From Oehlia diaphana (lineage: Eukaryota > Glomeromycota > Glomeromycetes > Glomerales > Glomeraceae): a DNA stretch of 51,528 nt. Shown piece by piece: positions 42,859-51,528 of the stretch. Positions within the stretch are counted from its first letter, which is position 1. Every line of letters begins with the position of its first letter. Below the pieces are notes generated by a model. The model was not told where the DNA came from, searched no databases, and worked only from the letters and a program-made list of their open reading frames with translations. The DNA lies in assembly GCA_003833135.1 (NCBI GenBank), contig QZLH01000103.1, positions 57,049-108,576 on the forward strand. Direction: 5' to 3'. Both the position numbers and the translations under genes were made by a program.

Positions 42859-44582
42859 TGAAAGAATCAAAATGGTTATGATGAGCAGTTTTTTTTTAAG
42901 AATATGGAAACAATTTATTCAAAATGCATCAGATAAATATAAAGAGATTTTTGCAAATGATCGTAATTTTTTAGCTCATCAAACTTACGAAATATTATCT
43001 TATTCAATGGTATTATAATTTCAATTTTTTTATAATTAATTTTATCAAATTAGATAAATAGTAATAATGCTGATTTGTTATTACAGATTTTACTTATTAT
43101 AGCATATCAGGAATACTACAATTTAATGCCATTATTACCTTGAATGCATGGAAGTGAGACATGTGAGCATTTTTTTGGAATGGCATGGTAATACTTGCCT
43201 GATTTTACATATGCAGATTTAATTTATTTAATTCCTAAAATTCGCCATGTTACAAATGCCTATTATAATTCTGCAATTGTCAATCCAAATTCAGAATATA
43301 AAACTTCTCAAGTTGGTTGGTTTATTTAATAATTTTAGCATTTTATTATTATAATTAATCTCTAATTTTACTTATAAATATTTTAATAGGTTATATTTGT
43401 GATTATTTTGAAGGAAATGTTGACAATTTAAATTCAAGTTTAAAAATTTGGCCTACAGATGATGAAATTAGAGTTCTTATTAATGATGCATACAGGAAAG
43501 CAAATGTTTTGGCAAAATGTGTTTCTATGGTAGTTACATTATTGCCATTATCTCCAATTGATCTTCTAACAAGTAAAATGATACCAGTTGAAGAAGATTT
43601 AACAAAAGAATTTTGAGATGGGGAAGAAATTTTAGTAGAAATTGCTGAAATGATGGAAAATGTTGCAAGCTTAAATTTACAAAATAATACAGATGAGGAT
43701 TTGATAGATGCTTGTGAACAGATAACAAATTTATCTAATAATACATATTTACAACAAATTTATGATAACAATAATCCCGATATATTAGATAATAATGCCA
43801 AATGTAATTTTTGATCTACTACATCAATGCTGAAAATATTACAAAGCTTATACTTCAAAAAAAATGATCCAGTCACAGTTTCAGGAAAGTGACTATAATT
43901 TGTCAGAAATTAATCTCTCTATTGCTAGCAAAATAGTTGTGCAAGTTACTAATAATAATAATAATACAAGATTACCAAAAACACGATTAGAATGATGGGA
44001 TATTAGAAAAAGATTTGAAAATGTTAATGAAATGTTAAAAAATTCGTGAGAATTACAATTGCCAAATTACAGTAAGTATTAACTAATTTATTAATTTTAC
44101 TAATAATTATTAAATATTTAATTAAATATTTTGTAGTTTTAGATTATGTTTCTTTGATCTATATAGCAAATATTTCTTCAATTTATTCTATACAAAAAGG
44201 AGAATTTGCGTTAACATTAATTAATAAGAAAATATGTCTTGTACAAATACTTGCAATTTATTACCGTACATCAACTGAAAATAATCATTCATATACCGAA
44301 GAACCTATAAATGAAGTTAATCTAATTACATATGTGTTCACTAAAGTATTCAGAAATTTACAGCATAATTTGTTTTATTCAAAGTGTGAAGAAGGATACG
44401 AATATTTTTATCATTTAGCATTCAAACGAATACTTTATTATTTGGGATATCAAGTAGAAGAATCATGTACAGATATGTATTCATTACAATCTAATGCATA
44501 TAAGATTTATCAAACACTTTCTAATGATAGTATCTTATCTTGTATTTTATATTGTCTTAATCAAAAAGTAAAAAATAAATAA
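42859..44582 (+). pseudogene. Decayed multi-exon transposon-associated gene (EHFFG motif)
   Basis: Four exonic blocks with intact splice sites: about 42859-43009, 43087-43317, 43391-44072 and 44137-44582. Readable motifs include QNASDKYKEIFANDRNFLAH, HGSETCEHFFGMAW, YADLIYLIPKIRHVTNAYYN, GYICDYFEG, WPTDDEIRVLINDAYRKANV, and in the last exon YSIQKGEFALTLINKKICLV and YLGYQVEES. I connect this layout only from memory with a repeated fungal family of unknown function, probably transposon-borne. Stops occur at 43141, 43189, 43614, 43813, 43993 and 44047; five of the six are TGA. A frameshift lies in the A run near 43860. The last exon (from 44137) is fully open. The 5' end is undefined because an upstream TGA lies at 42842. 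Confidence 0.65.
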
Positions 44583-44607
44583 AATAATTTTTTATTAATC
44601 TGGTACT

Positions 44608-44680
44608 AATCTGGTATGTAAAAATTTGGGTAAATTTCGAATTTTTTAAATGTAGTATGTATAAATGTAGGTATAAATCC
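44608..44680 (+). repeat. Direct repeat, right copy
   Basis: ATCTGGTATGTAAAAATTTG, then GGTAAATTTCGAATTTTTT and TGTAGTATGTATAAATG. Pairs with 42589-42660, immediately downstream of the decayed gene. Confidence 0.6.
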
Positions 44681-45426
44681 ACTTAAAAGGTTTAAAGAAG
44701 TTCAGAAGTCTAACAAGATCAGACAGCTCAAAACTAGTCTCCATGGAAATACGGTTCTTTTAAATCTTCTGGGCTCTTTATAATAAATTAATAAAAAAAA
44801 AAAAAAATTATTTTCTTATTTTTTTTTTTTTTGGAAGTTAATCTGAAACTATTCAAATTTAAGGTTAAGACAGATAACCTAACCTGACCTAACCTATTTG
44901 AAACAAACCTTTTAGTAGAGTAGAAGGCTTATTATATCCAAGTGCAACTGTACAAGTTTACCTTTGATACAGTAAAGAAGCCATTTTACATCATGAATTT
45001 ATTATAACAAGTTAGCAGGATTTGATTGGTTACTTTGTTATGACAATTGCTAAGTCGAGGTGAAATCCTATTTGTCATCTGTCACAATCCTTCGATCACG
45101 TGTCAATGCATAAACGGCAGAGTTGAAGAATTTCTAAGTGCCGTTGTGGTAGTTCGAATGCGCTTGCTAAATTGTTTAAATATTAACCTTGTTAGTCACA
45201 TTACTATATAACTGATAAGTAGGAGGTAGTTTAAAATATTTATTTTGAATATTTATTAAAATAATTATAAACTTATATTATTTTGATAAAAGTATACTGT
45301 ACAAATTTCCTTCTATTTTTAAATAAGTTGAATTCACTTGCTCTAAAAGTCTCAAAAATTTGTATATTGTCTTCAGCAATTAATGAATTTGCTCATCAAA
45401 ACATATCTATAAATAAAGTACGTATT
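44681..45426. other. Intergenic
   Basis: No gene seen. AACCTAACCTGACCTAACCT at about 44878-44897 is a short CCTAA-like repeat of four imperfect units. A T/A boundary (long A run then long T run) at 44794-44832 forms a potential hairpin. Confidence 0.45.
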
Positions 45427-47788
45427 TTAGTTATCGAAGTCAATTTTAAACGTAGTTCTATAACTTTGACCAGTTTGCATATTCTTCGCAGTAGCAATAA
45501 TTTCCATTTTTCCAAAAGTTATTCCAAGCTTAACATTTCTATCAGTACCTGAACCAGGAAGATCAGTGTGAAACTTCCCTAAAAGCTCCATACCAGGATC
45601 ATTCCGATATTCTCCATCATATTCTTTAGTGTAATATATTTCATTTTCCAAATATCTTTGATATGAATATAACGGACTACAATATGTCTCGATTTCTTGA
45701 TCAATATCTATTTTAGTACCACGTCTAGCTAAACAATGAAATTTTTCAATATGGCCACCAGAGGCTTTTCTATGTTCCGGATCTCCTTCTTTCTAAATAA
45801 AGTTACGTTTGATTTTTAAATGAAACATTATCAGGCAAAAATTATTATATTTAAAATAACCTACCCATTTAGTATGATAGATAATTCCATAAGTATATTT
45901 AAGAACTCTTGAAGAAATAACACATTTCATATTACCGTCATTCCCTATATTATTCAAATCATTTAGTTTTATCGATAATCCGTAAATTGCTGCTCCACGC
46001 GAAATTGCTGCCATAGGCTGAGTAGGTACTGAAATATTATTTACTCGATGACTAAATTCTTGTTTAATTTTTTTTTGTAAATATTTTGATTCACTAAAAC
46101 CTCCAACTAAGAACATTGCAGAACAAGTTTCTTGAGCATTATCTAGTTGTGCTTTTATCAAGTGGAGAATCCTCTGGACAACAGGCTCGAATATTGATTT
46201 CATAATTTCAAAGTCAATGTCAATTACCCATTCGACTTCTTCTAAAGTTTTCCTGATATCATCATCTGTAACGTATTGTTTTAAGATTGGAACTGCCTCC
46301 TGAATATCCAATTCATACGAAAAGTCTGGATCATCCCCTGAAAAAGGAATTTTGCAATTTCTACAAAATTGCTGTATCAAATATTGCATTTGACCATAAT
46401 TATTATCTCTAAGCAAATCCATAGGTACATCTCCGAGTATTTTTCGTAAATATTTAATGAATTCAGCATCAATGAAAGTACTTCCACAAAAATCTCCGGT
46501 TCTTTCAGTTATTTCGCCCAATTGCTTATCATTTATTAATTTACGAGTTGTTAAATCTACTGTACCACCACCGCAGTCAACTATCATAAAATTAGCTGTT
46601 GTTCAAAATTATAAATAAACGAAGTTAATTATATTGTCTTTTTTTTATTGAAGAGGGAAGTTTATTTCAAACATACTTCCTGCCCGCGCAAGATTCTGTC
46701 CTTCAAGATTTTCCATGCAATATACCGCAGCAGCTTCAGCTGAAGATAGTTAAATATCTAAATTTAGAATCTGAAGAAATGATTATGATATAAAATTGTG
46801 AAAATTCTTACGTTCTGTAGTAAATTGTAAATTTGTTGAACATTCTTCTTTGATCAATCCCGCATTAAATGCACATACTCTCATAATTGCTTTTGACTTA
46901 TCAGAAAATTCTGCAGGAACGGTAATAACTAAAAGAATATTCTCAAAGTAATCAATCAATGGCCAGCGTGTTTTAATAGTATCTTTAATTACCTTGAAAA
47001 AATTATATGTGCGTACGTAAAAACATCATCTTTAAATAATAAAGAATTAGTATTATAAGAAATATTGTACCTTGCCAATTTCCCTAAGGTAGTCAGTAAT
47101 AGCCTTTTTGTAATCAACTGGAAGTTTAGGTTTAACTTCATCCGATAAATCACCTAAATGTAATTTGAACAATTCAACGGGTATACTACCATCACTATTA
47201 TTTTGCTTTCTCACTCTACGACTTTTCCTTTTAGCTAGAGCTGGTGCTCCCCAACATTTTACGTTATTATATTCAGCGTCGTATTGAAGAACTGTATTAG
47301 TTTTTAAATAACCTGTTTCACCGTGCCAAATATCATTTGAACACAGATTTCTTTCTTCATTAACATGACAATAAGCAAATCCAGAGTAGGTTGTTCCAAA
47401 GTCTAATCCAACCACAACACGGATATTACTTTCTTCAGGGCTCAATTGGTTATTATTTTCTTCAAGACTATTATTTTCTTCAGGGCTATTATTTTCTTCA
47501 GTGCTCAATTTGTCATTATTTTCTTCAGAGCCTAATCTATTGTAAACTTCTCCTTCGCTATCTTCCTTGTCGCTATCTTCCTCAGAGTTTAGTTGGTCGT
47601 TGTCTTTCTTAGAGATTGGTAATTCGTCATTTTCTTCCTCAGAACCTAGTTGGTCGATATCTTTCCTAAAGATTATTCGTTCTAAATTTTCTAAATAATT
47701 GTAAAAAGAAAAATTTAACTTCTTTAATTATCAGAATCAATGGTATTAAAAAATGTCTATTTAACGTCATATACCTACTTCGACTCAT
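45427..47788 (-). CDS. HSPA12-like Hsp70 with acidic N-terminal extension (gene G)
   Basis: Six exons: complement(47779..47788, 47071..47690, 46813..46992 adjusted to 46812..46992, 46677..46739, 45865..46595, 45427..45792), giving 656 residues, all GT-AG and in frame. The first exon is only 10 nt. About 90 acidic residues then precede IRVVVGLDFGTTYSGFAY, rich in Glu, Asp and Asn with recurring EENN and GSEEEN-like blocks (NSPEENNSLEENNNQLSPEE). ATPase motifs follow: ELFKLHLGDLSDEVKPK, TVPAEFSDKSKAI, PEAAAVYCM, IVDCGGGTVDLTT and LVGGFSESKYLQKKI. The C-terminus has LGKFHTDLPGSGTDR and FGKMEIIATAKNMQTGQS. The last intron is nearly identical to that of gene A. A TATAAAT box lies about 45 bp upstream (forward about 47831-47837). 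The 10-nt exon with a GTAGGT donor is the least certain part. Confidence 0.85.
47384..47690 (-). other. Acidic low-complexity extension of gene G
   Basis: Coding stretch for roughly residues 4-91. The repeated GAAGAAAAT and TCTGAGGAA codon blocks suggest repeat-slippage growth. Genes A, B, C, D and E have only 7-26 residues before the ATPase fold. Confidence 0.7.
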
Positions 47789-47837
47789 CTTTGATATAGT
47801 ACAGTATTAATTTTTTGAAAAATCGACATGATTTATA

Positions 47838-48693
47838 AGTATTTTGCCAAATGAAATACCAATATGCCTACTGATTGGTGTAAATCAGCATAGTACGATT
47901 TACGAAAAATGGGGTGAGTGAGACCAAATTGTAACTCAAATATCATATTATGTGATACAATAAATATAAATTATAAAACGAGTAAGATAATGTTTATTAA
48001 AGGAATATGTGACACTACATGCAAATTTATATTTATTTTTAATTTATAATAGTAATAAAAAAAAAAAATGCATTACATTAATCTTCGTGTAACCTTCGTG
48101 TTAAAACGGGTATATAATGCATCCTGATACATTTGCGTATATAACTGATAATATAGTACAGAATCAAACTTGGAGAAATTTAAACCCCCCATGATATAAG
48201 TTCTACAAAACTTCAGATTAACTGATGGGTCATGAATGTGAAGTATCTTTATCTTACTTATAAAAATATCAAAGGAAATTAAATTACCTTCACTTTTAGC
48301 TTCAAACGAATATTAAAAAATTTATGTCGTTGTAATTTACCATTATTTACCTCTTTTTTTCGAAATTTTTGCGATTTGGGTAAATGATGATAATCCGCAA
48401 GCAAAAAACTTTTATAAAAAAATTTCTAATTTTTAAAGCAGAAATGTGGAGTACCAAGGTAAGTGATAGTGCTTATAAGTGAAGAATTATTCGTTATTTT
48501 CTTTTTAAAATTAAGTTTTATTTAACGCTTACGTAGGTAAAAAAATATACTTGAAGATATTGAAGTTATAGATGACTTTGCTCCCTTTTGGCAGTGAATT
48601 TAATAGAAGAGGACCCGGAGGTAATTACTTATTATTTTAGATAAATTGATGAGACAACTTATAATTATTTACGTTTTGGTGATGAGCTACAAC
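47838..48693. other. Intergenic
   Basis: No gene seen. AT-rich, with AATAAA-like motifs and an A run at 48058-48068. The right end holds the GCTACAAC target copy of the next element. Confidence 0.4.
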
Positions 48694-48782
48694 TAAAGGT
48701 GCAAACTTAATGACGTGACGTAATTCTTAGTCGTAGACGTAATTAGGACGTAACCTAAGGGAAGGACAAGTTTGCACCCTTA
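48694..48782. mobile_element. 89-bp hAT-type MITE
   Basis: Ends TAAAGGTGCAAACTT (left) and, reverse-complemented, TAAGGGTGCAAACTT (right), 14 of 15 matching. GCTACAAC flanks both sides exactly (48686-48693 and 48783-48790), an 8-bp target duplication. The interior has several ACGTAA-type steps. Non-coding. Confidence 0.85.
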
Positions 48783-48790
48783 GCTACAAC

Positions 48791-50183
48791 AGACTGAATA
48801 TAAAAAGGTCGAAGCTCCATTAGCTTTTATATCGGAACCGCATCAAATTTAACAAGGTGTAATTTTACGTGATGAATTAATATCAAATCTGTCGTGCGGT
48901 AAATACTTCATTAATATGCTTGAATAGTGGTAAATTATCAACTTGGTAAGGTATATTTGATTAGAATGAGCTGTCACAATTATTTATTAAGAAAGTTTTT
49001 AGTATTTCATGTTTTAATAAATTTGAATAATATAGTATCTGTACATAGGACATAAGATTATTGATTGTTAGTATTAAATGATATTTTAAACTTCTGATAT
49101 AATATAAGTTGTGAAGAATAGAGTTTTAGTAATTTTAATATAAATATCAGCAGTTGGAAAAATAAAGTTTGATTTTCTAATTTTAGATTCTTGATAACTT
49201 GATATGCATTCGCTTATTAATGAGTTGGATGGGTTGTGGTTCATTTATAATGTAGTAAAGAACCAGTCTATTTATTTATTTTTAATGAAGTTGTGGAGTT
49301 GGTTTAAAGATTTGTTATTTAATAAACTGTTAAAAAGTCATGCCTAAAGAGGATTAAAAAGTTTTTAATTTTAATCAACATCTAGTACTAATATTTGATA
49401 TGTAAAATAATTGTTGAATATAATATATATTGGTGGCGGTCATCTATAAATAACAATTATAAACAATTAAAGTACTTTGTTAATACCGCGTGAGCGGTAA
49501 AATTTTTTTTTGACATATTACATGTAATTCTTGTGGATTTCCATGAAATTTTTGTAAAATCCATAAAAATTACATGAAAACTAGTCCAAAATTTTATATT
49601 TTTATTATTATTATTTAATAAAATTATCCAACTTTAACTCATAATATTGATTAAAATTCTTATTAAATTTTATAAAATAATCTGATAAAAATGTTCAGTA
49701 CATGTTGCTCTATCATTTTATCAGTTTGGTTTTTTCTTTTTACTATTCAATTTACAATTTATAAAAATTTGAAGTCACATAATGTTAGTGTGGATATAGG
49801 TGTTAGCCACCATATATAATTCACAGAATCTATATAATATTAAAGAAGGGTAATTAAGGTAATAAAATAGCCAGATAATAGTAAGTATATTATACTTCTG
49901 CTAAATAAAATTTTTGATATAATAGACTTATTTGTAGTAATATTTGGCTAAACTCTTTTTGCCAAAAATTTTAGTTTTAAGTAGTAAGGAAACTAATATT
50001 CTAAAATGAAAAAGGTTTAATAAAATGTAAAAGTTTATTTATAAAAAAAAATAAAATTTTATTTTGTTATAAATATTATAGACATAAAAATAAGTAGAAA
50101 GAGTTTATAATTTTACAAAATGTAATTATATAAATAACAGATAATAAATAAAAATTAATATTATAGTAAATTCATTTACTAAT
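48791..50183. other. Intergenic with second copy of the 41-bp repeat
   Basis: No gene seen. 49939-49980 is the partner of 38181-38221. TTACATGTAATTCTTGTGGA (about 49519) and an inverted CATGAAATTTTTG/CATAAAAATTACATG pair (about 49550-49578) form a small hairpin. Confidence 0.45.
49939..49980 (+). repeat. Dispersed 41-bp repeat, copy 2
   Basis: AATATTTGGCTAAACTC then TTTTTGCCAAAAATTTTAG. Same strand as copy 1 at 38181. The flanks differ, so the shared block ends sharply, as expected for an element end. Confidence 0.7.
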
Positions 50184-50185
50184 TA

Positions 50186-50362
50186 CCGTATTTTTCCAAA
50201 ATTAGTTATCCCGAAATTAAGCACCTCTACCAACTTTTTGAACTTTGATAAAAAGATTTTTATATAAAATACTAGTAAAAAAACTTCCAAAATTAAGCAC
50301 TTCCTAAGTTTTTTAACCAAAATCCTTGTAAAAAAGGGGTGACTAATTTTGGAAAAATACGG
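50186..50362. mobile_element. 177-bp mariner-type MITE with TA target
   Basis: The left end CCGTATTTTTCCAAAATTAG and the reverse complement of the right end are identical for 20 positions, then diverge. TA flanks both sides (50184-50185, 50363-50364). An internal motif (AAATTAAGCAC) occurs twice. Terminal inverted repeats plus TA indicate the Tc1/mariner class. Frames on both strands inside it are by-products. Confidence 0.85.
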
Positions 50363-50364
50363 TA

Positions 50365-51451
50365 TAATATATAATAAATTAATTATCACATGATACTAGG
50401 CAATAATTACCACTGGCAATAATTTTATATATTTTTATAATTTTATATAATTAAAATTTTATTACTAAATATAGGCCAATTCTTAGAATCTAATTTTTTT
50501 ACACAAAAATAATTTATTTATATAAGAATAATAAATTTATACTAAATAATGCAAAAAAAACTAATTATATTAAAAAAAAAATTAAAAATTATATAATTAA
50601 GATATTATTAAGGATAAATCTAATTGTAACAACTTGTTACGTGTCTTATTTATAACAACTCCAATTTTATCCAATTAAAATTTAAGATCAGGCGTAATGT
50701 AAACAAAAACAAAAGATCAGTCGTATAACTAAGACAAGAATTTTTTTAAAAATTTCAAGAAACTGCTTATAACTTAAAATTTTGTCTATGAAACTGTTTT
50801 AAGTACATTAAGTAAAAGTTTTCCAAATTAAATTTTGCATATAAAAATTTTATTTGTAAGTATATACTAAATTTATTATTAAAAAAAAATAAAAAAAGGA
50901 TGTTACAAATAAAATATTGTAACAAGTTGTTATAAATACATTTATTCTATTATTAAAATTTAATAAATCAAATATAACTCTTATGACAAAATCATTGATA
51001 ATTTTTTGTAGAAATAAGCTATGTGATTTATATTCATTTGAAAAAGAAAATCAAGATCTATCTAATGAATCTAAAATCAAGTGAATTGAATTACTAGTTG
51101 TTCAGTAATCATGTTCAGCTTATTTATTAAATTTTATCTAAATTTGATCATTAATTACTTCATATGTAATAATTCAATTTGAATGATATTTACTCCCTAA
51201 GGTGATGCCAACTTTTATTTTTAAAATAAATTTAAAATAATTCATTTAATATATGTAGATGCACTAATCGAAATAGGACAATTCAACCTAAATTTAATCA
51301 GGTTAAATATAGGTCGAATAATGATCTAATCTGTGTCAAATTGAAGTCGAATTTTCAGGCGTATTTAGGGTGCCAATCATCTCAAATTCAGAAAAAAAAA
51401 TTTGGCCATCATTACACTACTTACCACTGGTCAAAATCAAGGTTATCGGGT
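50365..51451. other. Intergenic, AT-rich
   Basis: No gene or clear repeat seen. An imperfect motif pair, GTAACAACTTGTTAC (50627-50641) and TTGTAACAAGTTGTTATAA (about 50919-50937), is palindromic in each copy. Confidence 0.4.
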
Positions 51452-51528
51452 ACATATCGGGTACCCGATATGTGTGCAATATATGTGATATATGTGTATG
51501 ATATTTAACAATACTACATATATCGGGT
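51452..51528. repeat. Palindrome and ATCGGGT repeats at window edge
   Basis: A perfect 22-bp palindrome spans 51452-51473 (core TATCGGGTACCCGATA). Copies of ATCGGGT also lie at 51445 and 51522, and the window ends inside the last. This looks like the edge of a transposon with subterminal repeats that continues outside. Confidence 0.55.

Noticed and set aside
42859..44072. TGA read as an amino acid (recoded stop)
   Set aside because: Neighbouring intact genes use TGA as stop (gene A ends in TGA). TGA sites here match expected Arg codons in decayed elements, and a frameshift and a TAA are also present.
44878..44897. Interstitial telomere repeat (CCTAA-like)
   Set aside because: Only about four imperfect units, too short to support a telomere origin.
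46813..46992. 180-nt version of gene G exon 3
   Set aside because: Careful indexing puts the last exon base at 46812, giving 181 nt as in the paralogues and keeping the frame; 46812..46992 should be used.

Overview
This is eukaryotic, strongly AT-rich DNA. It has short introns (about 65-145 bp) with clear GT...AG ends, long A/T tracts between genes and many decayed transposable elements. A lineage-expanded family of HSPA12-like Hsp70 paralogues, with pogo, hAT and MULE-like remnants, fits an arbuscular mycorrhizal fungus (Glomeromycotina, Rhizophagus-like). That assignment rests on family knowledge and base composition, not on a database match. I see no bacterial, organellar or viral features, and no tRNA or rRNA genes.

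Layout. 0-2 kb: a relatively GC-rich ORF of unknown function with an A-rich tail, probably from a retroelement. 4.8-9.6 kb: two divergent Hsp70-like genes (A minus, B plus) sharing a 316-bp intergenic promoter. 12-14 kb and 15.5-17.6 kb: two decayed Hsp70 copies; the second is broken by a deleted hAT-like element. 17.8-18.2 kb: a GC-richer fold-back repeat. 18.5-20.7 kb: Hsp70 gene C (plus), whose promoter and 3' flank resemble those of A. 23.4-28.1 kb: a second divergent Hsp70 pair (D minus, E plus). 29.0-31.1 kb: a 713-residue protein (F) with a long 8-residue tandem repeat. 32.5-35.2 kb: an Hsp70 relic and a complete but dead pogo/Tigger element. 38-41 kb: small elements with clean target duplications. 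41.3-42.6 kb: a tandem array of ten mini-exon/intron units. 42.6-44.7 kb: a decayed multi-exon transposon-like gene between direct repeats. 45.4-47.8 kb: Hsp70 gene G (minus). 48-51.5 kb: AT-rich DNA with three further small palindromic elements.

The five intact Hsp70-like genes (547-656 residues) have the ATPase domain signatures of the HSPA12 branch and a short C-terminal beta-rich region in place of the full substrate-binding domain. They share most intron positions. They differ at the N-terminus, in intron gain or loss, in one GC-AG intron and in an acidic extension. With three relics, the window records birth, inverted duplication, likely gene conversion and death within one family.

The least explained structure is the 41.3-42.6 kb array. 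Each unit is a 39-61 nt mini-exon followed by a 69-93 nt intron with near-ideal GTAAGTAT, TACTAAC branch-point, T-tract and AG signals. In many units the 5' splice site and the branch point each lie in a small hairpin whose arms co-vary between units. The mini-exons repeat a short hydrophilic motif (G-x-L-P-x-N...T-K-I/F). This recalls the multi-exon tandem-repeat secreted effectors described in Rhizophagus (SP7-like), but that link is inference.
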